Assembly (NCBI GenBank): GCA_033485155.1
Contig: JAWQJJ010000005.1
Location: 124,001-188,000 of the forward strand
Direction: 5' to 3'
DNA from: Methanomassiliicoccus sp.
Lineage (GTDB): Archaea; Thermoplasmatota; Thermoplasmata; Methanomassiliicoccales; Methanomassiliicoccaceae
Length of the DNA: 64,000 nucleotides
Shown here in pieces: positions 23,372 through 32,107 of this stretch. Both the position numbers and the translations under genes were made by a program. A model generated the notes under the pieces. It was not told where the DNA came from. It saw only the letters and a program-made list of their open reading frames with translations, and ran no database searches. Each line of letters opens with the position of its first letter. Within the stretch, counting starts at the first letter, position 1.

Positions 23372-24346
23372 ATGCCGGGCATCTCCGCCGGGGACTTAGA
23401 GAAGTTCTGCTACTGCCCCCTCAGCTGGAAGCTGAGCGACACAGAGAACGGCGGTGCCAACCTGGCCGAGGGGAGTGCTCGCCACCAACACATGGCGGGG
23501 GAGCTGGAAAGCATCGTGGAGGGGGAGCACCGGGCATCCATGTACGAGCGGGCGGTCATCGTCACCTCCCTGCTGGCCACCGCTCTCGCTCTCGTCGGCC
23601 TGTTCATCTTCGCCTCCACTGACCTCGCCCTGCGCGGCCGGGTATTGAGCATTTTGGCCATTCTGTGGGTGTTGTTGGCTCTCTTCTCGTTGTACGCCTC
23701 GGCCCGAGCCCGCCCTCCCTGGGATAAGGAGAAGGGAGACGTCATCGTCAGCACCCTGGCCATACTGGCCATGATCATGGCCCTGAACGCCGTCCAGGTC
23801 TTCGGGGTCAGTGAGAGCCAAGGCCTGCTGGCTCAGGCCCTCGCCCTGGTGCTCCTGATCGGCGCCTCACTGGCCCTGTATCTGTCGCAGGCGAATCGGG
23901 AGGGTGCCGAGAGAGCGAGGAAACGCTCCAGGGTCCGAGGACAGATCGCCTACATCGGGGAGGTGAGCTCGGCCCCGGTCCTCAGGTCCGAGGAGCATGG
24001 CCTCTCCGGCCGCCCGGACTATATCTTGGAGATCGATGGCAGTCTCGTGCCGGTGGAGGTCAAGACCGGACGGGTTCCCCGCGGCCCTCATTTCTCGCAC
24101 ATCATCCAACTCGCCGCCTACTGTCTTTTGTTAGAGAAGAGGGGCACCGTCAACTACGGCATTCTGAGGTACGGGGATGTGGAGCATATCATAGCCTACG
24201 ACAACAACCTCCGTGCCCTTCTGCTGACGAAGATCGAGGAAATGAGGGCGGCTATGGCCTCAGGCGAGGTGCACCGCGATCATGATCGACCGGGCAAGTG
24301 CCGCTCGTGCTCCCGGCGTGACACCTGCCCGGAGAGGCTCGACTAG
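23372..24346 (+). CDS. Membrane-anchored Cas4-like PD-(D/E)XK nuclease
   Basis: This 324-aa protein has Cas4/RecB-family parts split by a membrane domain. The N-terminal helix carries Cys13/Cys15 (FCYCPLSWKL). Four predicted TM segments follow (about 61-83, 91-109, 124-143, 152-171). The nuclease core is then complete: GRPDYILEI (Asp216), VEVKTGR (Glu229, Lys231) and QLAAYCLLLE (Gln246, Tyr250). The C terminus has CRSCSRRDTC (Cys310, 313, 319), which with an N-terminal Cys would form the Cas4-type iron-sulfur cluster. No CRISPR array or cas gene is nearby. It probably acts at the membrane on DNA ends. The role is unknown. Confidence 0.75.
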   Translation: MPGISAGDLEKFCYCPLSWKLSDTENGGANLAEGSARHQHMAGELESIVEGEHRASMYERAVIVTSLLATALALVGLFIFASTDLALRGRVLSILAILWVLLALFSLYASARARPPWDKEKGDVIVSTLAILAMIMALNAVQVFGVSESQGLLAQALALVLLIGASLALYLSQANREGAERARKRSRVRGQIAYIGEVSSAPVLRSEEHGLSGRPDYILEIDGSLVPVEVKTGRVPRGPHFSHIIQLAAYCLLLEKRGTVNYGILRYGDVEHIIAYDNNLRALLLTKIEEMRAAMASGEVHRDHDRPGKCRSCSRRDTCPERLD

Positions 24347-26133
24347 TCCACCGTGACGCTCTTGGCTAGGTTCCTGGGCTTGTCGATCGAGCAGCCCCTT
24401 TTCTTCGCAGTATAGTAGGATATCAGCTGCACCATCACGGTCAGGGGGACCGGTGACAGTATGGGGTTGACGGTCGGCACGCTCACCGTGGCGTCGGCCA
24501 CCGCAGCCAGATCGCTGTCGCCCTCGATGCCGATGGCGAGGATGGGGCTGCCCCTGGCGGCGACCTCGGAGATGTTAGCCAGCATCTTCTCGTAGGTGTG
24601 GTCCCGGATACACGCCGCCACTACCGGGGTGGAGGCGTCCAGCAGTGCTAAGGGCCCATGCTTGAGCTCTCCCGCGGCGTAGCCCTCGGCATGAATGTAG
24701 GAGATCTCCTTGAGCTTCAGAGCGCCCTCCAGCATCGTGGGGTAGTTGATGTTGCGTCCGAGGAAGAAGACGTCCCGGGCGGGGACGAGCATGGCGGTGG
24801 CCGCTTCCACCTCCGGCGCCCGGTCCAGCACCTTGCCTATGTACCGAGGCATGCCCCTCAGCTCCGAGGTCAGTTCCCTCACCTCATCCCTCCCCAGGGT
24901 GCGGCATAGCTGTCCCAGCCTGATGCCCAGCAGATACATGGCCATCAGCTGAGCGGTGTAGGTCTTGGTGGCGGCGACTCCGATCTCCGGGCCGGCCTTA
25001 GTGTAGAACACTCTGTCCACCTCCCGGGCGATCGTGCTGCCGACCACGTTGGTCACGGCCAGGGTCGGGCATCCTCTACGGCGGGCCTCCCGCGCGGCGG
25101 CCAGGGTGTCGGCGGTCTCTCCGGACTGTGTCAACAGTACGGTCAGGGGGTTCTCCCCGGTGCCCGGTGAGTAGCGGTATTCCGATGCCAGCTCCACCGT
25201 GGTGGGGATCTTGGCTAATGCCTCGATGATGTACTTGCCAACCATCGACGCATGGTACGAGGTACCGCAGGCCACCAACTTGACCGAGGCAGGCTCACGG
25301 TTGACCATCAGACACCCTGTCTCAAGCTCGTCCAGGCTGCCCAGGAGAGAGTTGTGGATAGCGGTGGGCTGCTCAAAGATCTCCTTGAGCATGTAGTGCT
25401 CGAAACCGCCCCGCTTGGCGTCATCCACAGTCCAGGTGATGATGCATGGATCCCTCTCCACCGTCTTGCCGTTGCTATCGTAGACGGTGACCTTGTCCGA
25501 ACGGAGAACCACGGTCTCCCCGTCCATGATGTACATCGCCTTGTTGGTGTAGTTGAGCATGGCGGTGACGTCCGAGGCGATGATGTTCTCCCCCACTCCC
25601 AGGCCGACCACCAGGGGGTTCTCTTTGCGTGCCGCCACCAGCTCCTTCCCGTCCGCCCGGATGGCCACGACGGCGTAGGTGCCTTTGACCTCCCTCAGCG
25701 TTTCCTTGAGCGCGGCGTGGAGATCGCCTTTGTAGTGCTTTTCCAGCAGGTGGACGAGGACCTCGGTGTCGGTCTCCGAGGTGAACACGTGACCTTCCTG
25801 GGTGAGCTTCTCCCTCAAGGCCAGGTAGTTCTCGATGATCCCGTTGTGCACCACTGCGATCTGACCGGTGCAGTCCAGGAAGGGGTGGGCGTTCTGCTGG
25901 GACGGCTTACCGCAGGTCGCCCAGCGGGTGTGGCCCACGCCGAGGTGACCCGATAGCCGGGGCATGCTGTCCGCGAGCTTGGAGATCTCTCCCTTGTCCT
26001 TGAACACCTTTAGGCCGCTCCCCACGACGGCCACACCGGCGGAGTCGTAGCCCCTGTACTCAAGCCTCTTGAGCCCATCCAGCAGGACCTCCTGCGCTTC
26101 GCGGTAGCCCGCGTAACCGATGATGCCGCACAT
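24343..26133 (-). CDS. glmS: Glutamine--fructose-6-phosphate aminotransferase (isomerizing)
   Basis: GlmS makes glucosamine-6-phosphate from fructose-6-phosphate and glutamine, the first step to UDP-GlcNAc. The 596-aa protein has the class II glutaminase N terminus (MCGIIGYAG, catalytic Cys2), then two SIS domains (TQSGETADTLAA in the first; LGRNINYPTMLEGALKLKE in the second), and the conserved end PRNLAKSVTVD. It is followed upstream in transcription by the nucleotidylyltransferase gene, one base apart. Its stop codon overlaps that of the Cas4-like gene in a CTAG. Confidence 0.96.
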   Translation of the reverse strand: MCGIIGYAGYREAQEVLLDGLKRLEYRGYDSAGVAVVGSGLKVFKDKGEISKLADSMPRLSGHLGVGHTRWATCGKPSQQNAHPFLDCTGQIAVVHNGIIENYLALREKLTQEGHVFTSETDTEVLVHLLEKHYKGDLHAALKETLREVKGTYAVVAIRADGKELVAARKENPLVVGLGVGENIIASDVTAMLNYTNKAMYIMDGETVVLRSDKVTVYDSNGKTVERDPCIITWTVDDAKRGGFEHYMLKEIFEQPTAIHNSLLGSLDELETGCLMVNREPASVKLVACGTSYHASMVGKYIIEALAKIPTTVELASEYRYSPGTGENPLTVLLTQSGETADTLAAAREARRRGCPTLAVTNVVGSTIAREVDRVFYTKAGPEIGVAATKTYTAQLMAMYLLGIRLGQLCRTLGRDEVRELTSELRGMPRYIGKVLDRAPEVEAATAMLVPARDVFFLGRNINYPTMLEGALKLKEISYIHAEGYAAGELKHGPLALLDASTPVVAACIRDHTYEKMLANISEVAARGSPILAIGIEGDSDLAAVADATVSVPTVNPILSPVPLTVMVQLISYYTAKKRGCSIDKPRNLAKSVTVD

Positions 26134-26134
26134 A

Positions 26135-27328
26135 TCAGACCACTACGCTGTTGTTGTCAAGATTTGCGCTCACCCTCACACCGTCCTCGACGCGGCAACC
26201 CGCCCCGATGACTTTGCCTGAAGAGATGACCACCCGGGACCCGATCCTGGTGTCCTGGCCGATCAGCGCCCCCACGTCCGGGAGCTTGAATACCTCGCGG
26301 TCCACCACCGCATGGGTGGAGCCGGTGGGGGCGGTTAATCCCGGCCCGACCTTCACTCCGTCATCCAGCACTGAGTGCGAGACATGGGAATGCGAGCCGA
26401 TCCGGACGCTGCTCATGATGAGGCAGTTGTCGATGTAGGTATACGGGGCGATGATCACTCCGTTGCCTATGCTGGTGGACGGCATGATGGTGACGTTCGG
26501 GCCGATGTCGCAGCCTTCCCCGATCGCCACCGGACCCTCGATGTACGAGCCGGAACGGATACGGGTACCGGTGCCAATGGATACCGGACCTTTGATGGTG
26601 ACCCCGTTCTCCACCGTCCCGTTGATCCCCTGTCCGTGGAACTCCAGGGCCGATGAATTAATTCCCAGGAGGTCCCATGGATACACCGCGTCGATCCATT
26701 TGCCCTTGGTCTTCACCGGGGTGAAGTCGAGCTTGGAGATCATTGGTGCGAGAACCTGAGTGATACCTCGTTCCATATCGAAGGTCTGCTCGGTGAAGTA
26801 CTTCATCAGGTCGCTCTTGAAGCGATAGACCCCCGTGTTGATGATGTTGCCCACCCTGACCTCCGGCTTCTCCACGATGTTGCTGATCCTGTCGTCTTTG
26901 ATCTGGACCACGCCATACTTGGCCGGTATCTCTGACTCGGTGACCACCAGCGAGGACCCCTTCTTCTTGGCCAGCAGATCGGCGATCAGTCGGGCATCGA
27001 TCAGGTTGTCCCCGGCTACGGTTAGAAAGTCCTCTCCGTTCAGGTGCCGGGCGGCCAGGGAGAGAGCGTGAGCGGTCCCCAGCTGCTTGTCCTGGGTAAC
27101 GTACTCGATGCGGGCGTCGAACCGCCTACCATCCTCGAAGTGGGACAGGATGGTGTCCTTACGGTAACCGACCACCATGACGATGTCCTTGACCCCGTTA
27201 TGGACCAGCGCCTCGACGATGTATTCGAGGATGGGTCGGTTCCCGACCGGTATCATTCCTTTGGGCCTAGACATAGTGAAGGGACGCAATCTGGTCCCTT
27301 CCCCAGCAGCCAGTATTACCGCTTTCAA
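26135..27328 (-). CDS. glmU: Bifunctional sugar-1-phosphate nucleotidylyltransferase/acetyltransferase (archaeal GlmU type)
   Basis: This enzyme would acetylate glucosamine-1-phosphate and couple it to UTP, giving UDP-GlcNAc. The nucleotidyltransferase signature KAVILAAGEGTRLRPFT is at the very N terminus, and the C-terminal half shows left-handed beta-helix hexapeptide repeats (isoleucine/valine-x-x-G patterns). I chose the TTG at 27328 because GGGAGG lies upstream and the family begins at this point. The longer frame to 27439 adds 37 unconserved residues. It is co-directional with glmS and one base away, so an operon is likely. Confidence 0.87.
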   Translation of the reverse strand: MKAVILAAGEGTRLRPFTMSRPKGMIPVGNRPILEYIVEALVHNGVKDIVMVVGYRKDTILSHFEDGRRFDARIEYVTQDKQLGTAHALSLAARHLNGEDFLTVAGDNLIDARLIADLLAKKKGSSLVVTESEIPAKYGVVQIKDDRISNIVEKPEVRVGNIINTGVYRFKSDLMKYFTEQTFDMERGITQVLAPMISKLDFTPVKTKGKWIDAVYPWDLLGINSSALEFHGQGINGTVENGVTIKGPVSIGTGTRIRSGSYIEGPVAIGEGCDIGPNVTIMPSTSIGNGVIIAPYTYIDNCLIMSSVRIGSHSHVSHSVLDDGVKVGPGLTAPTGSTHAVVDREVFKLPDVGALIGQDTRIGSRVVISSGKVIGAGCRVEDGVRVSANLDNNSVVV

Positions 27329-27498
27329 CCTACTTCCTCCCAGAGTCGATTCGGCTTTCAGCTCATAAACCTTTTTGACCCAATGATTACCGGCGCCACT
27401 CGGACCCGAGATGTTATCACTTATAGTACTGTGCAACAAAGGTTTAAACCGCTCCCCAGGGCTTTTATTCAGGCCTTTAGTTAAAAAGAGGCCATTCC

Positions 27499-28971
27499 AT
27501 GCAAGAGCCGATGAGGTTGAAGATACCCGCCGAGGTTTACCAGTTCTTCACCAATCCTGGTGGGCACTCGCTGATCGTGCGGGGCACGGCCGGTGCTGGC
27601 AAGACCACCTTCGCGCTTCAGACCATCGAGGAGCTGTCCCCGGTGGAATGGGGGTTCTACCATTCGACCCGAGTGTCCGACGCCAGCCTGCTGACACAGT
27701 TCAGCTGGCTCAAGGAGAAGAGCAACCACTTGGTGCGTACAGACAGCTTCTCTGATTCGAATCAGGGCGATGGGGTGAAGCGAACCGGGCTGAGCGACCT
27801 CAAGGGAGTGAAGAACCCGCCGATGGAGATAGCGAAGGTCGGCGGTCTCGCCATCTCCATAGGTAAGGACCTGGGCGAGCTGGAGATGCTCTATCGCTGC
27901 ATCGAAGGCAACCTGCCGGCCAAGGGGCTGGTGGTCATCGACTCGATCGACGCCCTGGCCGATAAGTACAACATCGGCTGCTCCAAGCTCATCACCACGA
28001 TCCAGAGGGACATCGTGGAGGGTTACGGTTCCAACGTCATGTTCGTACTGGAGACCTCCAACCCGGAGATGGACTACCTAGGAGACGGGGTCGTCAACTT
28101 CTCCTCCACCGAGTATAACCGCCGGCGCCTCCGGGAGCTGGAAGTGGTCAAGCTGAGAGGTTGCGAGATCCAGCAGCCGAAGTTCATCTTTACCCTTGAC
28201 GGCGGGCGCATCCAGACATTCAGCTATAACCACCGCCAGTCGGCCCATCCTCCCCGCGGCCAGTGGAAGCCGATTCCCGACCGCGAGGAGCGCGTGTCCT
28301 GCGGACTGGGGGACCTGGACGTATCGCTGAACGGCGGCCTGGAGAAGGGATCGATCACCCTCATCGAACTGGGACAGGGGGTCCCGACGACGGTTAGCAA
28401 CGAGCTCGAATCGTCACTGGTGTGCAATTTCGTTTCCCTCGGCCGGGGGGTACTGTGGGTCCCCATGCGGAAAGCATCGGCGGAGAATGCCCGAGCCAAG
28501 ATCGCCCGCTATCTTCAGGGGACAGAGGTCGACCGCCTGGTGAGGATACCCGAGAAGGCCGATCAGATGACCTCGAGCATCGGCGGCTGCGTCGTGCCCG
28601 TGGAAGGTGCCAACGCGTTCCTGGATTTCAAGTGGCAGAACATCGAGTACTCGCTTAGCAGCGCGAAGAAGCCCCTACTGACGCTGATGGGCTTCGACAC
28701 TATGCAGTCGATGTACGGCAATGATGTCAGCGAGCAGCTGATGGACTTCCTCGCCTTGGTGCGCAGGAACAACGGCATCTTCGTCGCCCTGGCTCCATCC
28801 TCCAGCGCCGCCACCGGACGCCTGGCCGACCTGGCCACCACTCACCTGAAGGTCGACCGCATCGGGGGCACGGTCCTGCTCTACGGCGAGGAACCGTTCA
28901 CCGAGTGCTATGCCCTCAACTTCGAAGAGAAGGAGGCCGGAGGAGATGTATCCCTTGCCCGCATCCTCTGA
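27499..28971 (+). CDS. KaiC/GvpD-like double RecA-domain ATPase
   Basis: This 490-aa protein has two RecA-like domains. The first has a good Walker A (GTAGAGKTT, residues 29-37) and Walker B (LVVIDS, 144-149). The second begins at about 270 with the KaiC-type LGDLDVSLNGGLEKGSITLIE, but its P-loop is decayed to GQGVPTTVSNE. The overall plan resembles GvpD, the gas-vesicle regulator, and other archaeal Rad55/KaiC relatives. It precedes a third RecA-like protein without Walker A. A signalling or regulatory ATPase is more likely than DNA repair. GAGG lies seven bases before the ATG. Confidence 0.72.
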   Translation: MQEPMRLKIPAEVYQFFTNPGGHSLIVRGTAGAGKTTFALQTIEELSPVEWGFYHSTRVSDASLLTQFSWLKEKSNHLVRTDSFSDSNQGDGVKRTGLSDLKGVKNPPMEIAKVGGLAISIGKDLGELEMLYRCIEGNLPAKGLVVIDSIDALADKYNIGCSKLITTIQRDIVEGYGSNVMFVLETSNPEMDYLGDGVVNFSSTEYNRRRLRELEVVKLRGCEIQQPKFIFTLDGGRIQTFSYNHRQSAHPPRGQWKPIPDREERVSCGLGDLDVSLNGGLEKGSITLIELGQGVPTTVSNELESSLVCNFVSLGRGVLWVPMRKASAENARAKIARYLQGTEVDRLVRIPEKADQMTSSIGGCVVPVEGANAFLDFKWQNIEYSLSSAKKPLLTLMGFDTMQSMYGNDVSEQLMDFLALVRRNNGIFVALAPSSSAATGRLADLATTHLKVDRIGGTVLLYGEEPFTECYALNFEEKEAGGDVSLARIL

Positions 28972-28980
28972 GGTGAGCGC

Positions 28981-29661
28981 TTGATAAAGGCCACCTTTCC
29001 CGAGCACTCGGCCATGCTCATGATCGGGAGCCCGGGCATCGGGATGCTGGAGTTCTCCGTCAGCATCGCGAAGGACTGGATGGAGCAGGATAGCATGGTG
29101 ATATTCGTTACCGTGGACCTGCTGCCGAGCGATCTGCTGAACGTGATGACCTCGTTCGGGGTTTCCTCGGAGGTGCTGGGCCGCAATCTGTTCATCATCG
29201 ACTATCACTCCTCCCTGCTCGGCTCCTCGGACGCTCCGACCAGCTGCAACGGTACCGAGATCCGAAGGGTTTCGGACCTCGAGGGCATCATGTTCAACAT
29301 ATCGGCCCTGGCGGAGAGCACCAAGCGGCCGGTGAAGATCATCATTCACTCCCTGTCCACGCTGTTCCTGTACAACCAGTCCAACGTCGTACTCAAGTTC
29401 TTCCAGATTTCCTCGTCCCGCATACGCAATGAGTTCGGGACCGCGTTCTTCACCATCCACGAGGGCGTTCACGACGAGAGGACGGTGAATCACCTGATGG
29501 CCATTGCCGACGGGGTGCTGGAGCTGAAGTTCGACGAAGAGCTCAACCGGCGGATGCGGGTACGTAACATGCGGGGCTGCGTGACCTCCTCGCAATGGAT
29601 ACCATTCGAGATTAAGCAGGTGACAAGCGAGCAATCGCCCTCCGTGCTAGAGTGGCGATGA
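28981..29661 (+). CDS. KaiC-like single-domain protein with inactive P-loop
   Basis: This 226-aa RecA/KaiC-superfamily protein has GSPGIGMLEF (residues 17-26) in place of the Walker A motif, with Met instead of Lys. VKIIIHSLSTLF (near 118) occupies the Walker B position. The TTG start is preceded by GAGGTGA, and the gene follows the double-domain ATPase after nine bases, so they are co-expressed. It may be a non-hydrolysing partner that assembles with the active ATPase, as in hetero-oligomeric KaiC/Rad55-type systems. That is inference. Confidence 0.68.
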   Translation: MIKATFPEHSAMLMIGSPGIGMLEFSVSIAKDWMEQDSMVIFVTVDLLPSDLLNVMTSFGVSSEVLGRNLFIIDYHSSLLGSSDAPTSCNGTEIRRVSDLEGIMFNISALAESTKRPVKIIIHSLSTLFLYNQSNVVLKFFQISSSRIRNEFGTAFFTIHEGVHDERTVNHLMAIADGVLELKFDEELNRRMRVRNMRGCVTSSQWIPFEIKQVTSEQSPSVLEWR

Positions 29662-29674
29662 TAATCGCCTGAAA

Positions 29675-29706
29675 ATGTTAAAAAAGGAGGTCCCTGACCG
29701 GGACCT
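29675..29706 (-). terminator. Intrinsic-type terminator after the glp operon/Cys4 gene
   Basis: On the minus strand AGGTCCC/GGGACCT (29688-29706, five-base loop) is followed by CCTTTTTTAAC. This is a classic hairpin with T-run seven bases past the stop of the Cys4 protein gene. It may also stop transcripts of the convergent KaiC-like pair. Confidence 0.7.
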
Positions 29707-29712
29707 ATGAGA

Positions 29713-29925
29713 TCACTCGAACTCTTCGGCCGCCATGGTGCCATAGATCGAGGCCTTGAAGCTCTCACGGTTCTGCGCGGTCGCCCGGACGTAGACCTCG
29801 CACTGGGTCTTGGGCCTGACCACCAGCTTCTTCGACTGGCAGTAGATCAGGCCCTCGTTCACCCCTGCCTCGGGCCTCTTGTCAGAGTACAAGCAGGTAA
29901 AGCACAGATACTGGTCTTTGTTCAA
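29713..29925 (-). CDS. Small Cys4 (zinc-finger-like) protein
   Basis: This is a 70-aa protein with four cysteines (Cys8, Cys11, Cys29, Cys42) spaced as a possible zinc site and an unconserved acidic tail (AAEEFE). It starts with TTG 26 bases after the glpC stop, so it is the last gene of the glp transcript or has its own promoter in the AATAAATAAATA stretch between them. A clear terminator follows. No family was recognised. Confidence 0.55.
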   Translation of the reverse strand: MNKDQYLCFTCLYSDKRPEAGVNEGLIYCQSKKLVVRPKTQCEVYVRATAQNRESFKASIYGTMAAEEFE

Positions 29926-29951
29926 CGGGCTTGCGCAGGGAGTGTACCTAT

Positions 29952-30998
29952 TTATTTATTCTGTCCTGGGCCCAATCTTTCGGCTAAGAAAACGGTGAGG
30001 TCCTGGACCTCCATGCCTCCCGCCCGGCGGAGGTTGACGACGCAGAAGGGGCAGGGCGCGAGAAGCAGGTCGGCCCCGGCATCGCGGGCTGAGCCGATCT
30101 TCCTCCGAGCCATGGCCTCGGCGACCTCCGGCCGGGAAGAAGCGACTCCCCCGCCCCCGCCGCAACAATCATCCTGGCCATCGTACTCAACGACCTCAAC
30201 CCCGGGAACCCGGGCCAGCAGATCCCTTGCCATTTCCATGGTATGCGGTCCCACCACCCGGGCCAGGTGACAGGGGCGGTGCAATGCCGCCCGGACCGGC
30301 GGGGCGTGGGGGTCGAAAAGGTCTCCCGGCACCCCGCCCACGGCGTGCAGGTGCTCGATGATATGCCAGGCATCCATCCCGTGGGCGGTACGTAGCTGGA
30401 CGGTGCACCCCGGGCAGGTAGTGACCACCTTCGCGACACCGAGGACGCGAGAGTTGATGCCCTTCACCGTCTCCACCAGCGACGATGCGCCGATCTTCTC
30501 CAGGGGCGAGCCGCAGCATGCCCATCCTTCGGGAATGTACGGCCGAGCGCCGGCAGCCCGGAGGAGCCTCAGGGCCGCGACGATGGTCTCGGGAAGGCGG
30601 GCGTGGGCGATGCATCCCGGGAAGAGCATGAGGTCCCCGGTCGTGGGGACCGAGGCCGGCGGTCCGGAGGGAACGACGGTCCGCCCGGTGGCGACCACGT
30701 TCTCCATCATACGCTCCTGCCCCTCCGGCCGCTCATCGCCCTCCAGGACGAGGGAGCGCACCCTCACGAGCGCTTGAGGTAGGGGCAGGCGGGAGGGGCA
30801 AACCTCCTCGCAGCGGCCACAGGTAGTGCACAACAGGAGGGACGAACGCAGTGCATGCAGCTCACCATCGAAGCGGGGAGCCTCCACCGCCAGCCGGCGA
30901 GGACCGGGAAAGGCGTCCCGGCCCTGCTGGGCGATGATTGGGCAGACCCGGACGCACGCCCCGCACTTGATGCAGCCGTCCAGCACACGCTCGGTCAT
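29952..30998 (-). CDS. glpC: Anaerobic glycerol-3-phosphate dehydrogenase subunit C-like iron-sulfur protein
   Basis: This 348-aa protein has two 4Fe-4S motifs at the N terminus (CIKCGACVRVCP, residues 9-20; CTTCGRCEEVCP about residues 58-69) and two CCG domains (CCGSPLEKIG; CCGGGGGVASSR), the layout shared by GlpC and HdrD/LldE-type proteins. Because it directly follows glpB- and glpA-like genes with ATGA overlap, it is most likely the membrane-side electron acceptor of the Glp complex. In a methanogen it could pass electrons to a quinone-like carrier or to the heterodisulfide system. The acceptor is unknown. Confidence 0.85.
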   Translation of the reverse strand: MTERVLDGCIKCGACVRVCPIIAQQGRDAFPGPRRLAVEAPRFDGELHALRSSLLLCTTCGRCEEVCPSRLPLPQALVRVRSLVLEGDERPEGQERMMENVVATGRTVVPSGPPASVPTTGDLMLFPGCIAHARLPETIVAALRLLRAAGARPYIPEGWACCGSPLEKIGASSLVETVKGINSRVLGVAKVVTTCPGCTVQLRTAHGMDAWHIIEHLHAVGGVPGDLFDPHAPPVRAALHRPCHLARVVGPHTMEMARDLLARVPGVEVVEYDGQDDCCGGGGGVASSRPEVAEAMARRKIGSARDAGADLLLAPCPFCVVNLRRAGGMEVQDLTVFLAERLGPGQNK

Positions 30999-32107
30999 AG
31001 CGCCTCCGCGGTCAGCTCGGCGGCCCGGAGGGCCGAGGAGACGACCTCTCCGATACCTTTTCCCAGGACGAAGGACTGGCCTGGGAGCGATGAGCCGGCC
31101 ACCATCACGTTCTTCAGCTTCGTTCCGTCGGCGCGGAGCACGTGCCCGTCCTGCTCCAGGATACCTGCGGACAGAGCGGCGGAGAGCACTGGAAGGCCGG
31201 TCTCGGACCCCTGCGGACCCCCCACGGCGAAGAGCCCCAGGGGGTCGACTGCCCTCTCTTCCCTGACGACCAGACCGCCACTGACAAGGCCTCCCGCAGC
31301 CAACACTGCGGCACGGAACTGGATGGTCTGCTCGCGGAGGCCGGAGGTCACCTCCGCCGAGGCCGCCAGAGAGCCATGGAACCTCATACTCCGAACCTCA
31401 CGCCCGGCGAGGAGGCGGCAGCCGGACCGGATGGCATGGGCCTCCAGGCAGGCCTGTAGCCGTCGGCCGGGGTTCGACAGCGGGGTTGCCGCCTCACGCA
31501 CCCTTCGGCCGCTGGCGCTCTCCAAGACGGTGAGCGCATGATCGTAGAGCGGACCGACGAACAACGGGGGAAGGACCACCGTCTCCGGACCTACCTCCGA
31601 GATAATGCCACTCAGCCTGTCGATCGCCTCCCTGGCCTCATCCGATAGAGTAATGCCTCGGCCGGCGTCGACCGATCGGGCGATGCCAGGGTCGGCCCAC
31701 AGCGGAGCGCACTCCGTTGATGGGGCCCGGTAGGAGAGGGAACGGCATGCCAGGTCTGGGTCCAGGTCCTCGTTGCCCCTCAGCCCCAGCACCGCCACCC
31801 GGTCCCCAGGAACGGCTAGCCAGTCGTGGTTCGAGGTCAGGTCCTGGTGTCCCAGGGTCCCGACGTTGGTGACCGCTTCCCCTTCCTGTCCGGAGAGGTA
31901 GAGACCGTGGTCCCGCCCTGCCGACCTGAGAATATCGGCCGCCCTGCTGTTTCCCAGAGCGATTCGTCCCGTGGACAGTTCCGTTGCCGTGGTCCCTCGA
32001 CCGACCATTATCACGTCCAGTCCTCTGCCGGCCAGGGCGGCCGAGACCACGCACCCGGCGGCCCCGTGGCCGATGACCAGTACATCGCAGGACGCCCCGG
32101 CGATCAT
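30995..32107 (-). CDS. glpB: Anaerobic glycerol-3-phosphate dehydrogenase subunit B-like flavoprotein
   Basis: This 370-aa protein has the N-terminal FAD-binding motif DVLVIGHGAAGCVVSAAL and the C-terminal segment MVAGSSLPGQSFVLGKGIGEVVSSALRA is typical of GlpB (note GKGIGEV). The ATG at 32107 overlaps the glpA stop (ATGA), and its own stop overlaps the glpC start the same way, which fixes both ends. Longer versions reaching 32215 run inside glpA and were rejected. In bacteria GlpB binds flavin and helps transfer electrons from GlpA to GlpC. Confidence 0.85.
   Translation of the reverse strand: MIAGASCDVLVIGHGAAGCVVSAALAGRGLDVIMVGRGTTATELSTGRIALGNSRAADILRSAGRDHGLYLSGQEGEAVTNVGTLGHQDLTSNHDWLAVPGDRVAVLGLRGNEDLDPDLACRSLSYRAPSTECAPLWADPGIARSVDAGRGITLSDEAREAIDRLSGIISEVGPETVVLPPLFVGPLYDHALTVLESASGRRVREAATPLSNPGRRLQACLEAHAIRSGCRLLAGREVRSMRFHGSLAASAEVTSGLREQTIQFRAAVLAAGGLVSGGLVVREERAVDPLGLFAVGGPQGSETGLPVLSAALSAGILEQDGHVLRADGTKLKNVMVAGSSLPGQSFVLGKGIGEVVSSALRAAELTAEAL

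Noticed and set aside
23372-24346. CRISPR-associated Cas4 as part of a CRISPR-Cas locus
   Set aside because: No repeat array and no other cas gene are present in the window; the membrane insertion is not a feature of CRISPR Cas4.
28675-29634. 319-aa minus-strand frame opposite the KaiC-like genes
   Set aside because: Composition is typical of an antisense shadow; the sense strand encodes conserved RecA-like domains with ribosome sites.
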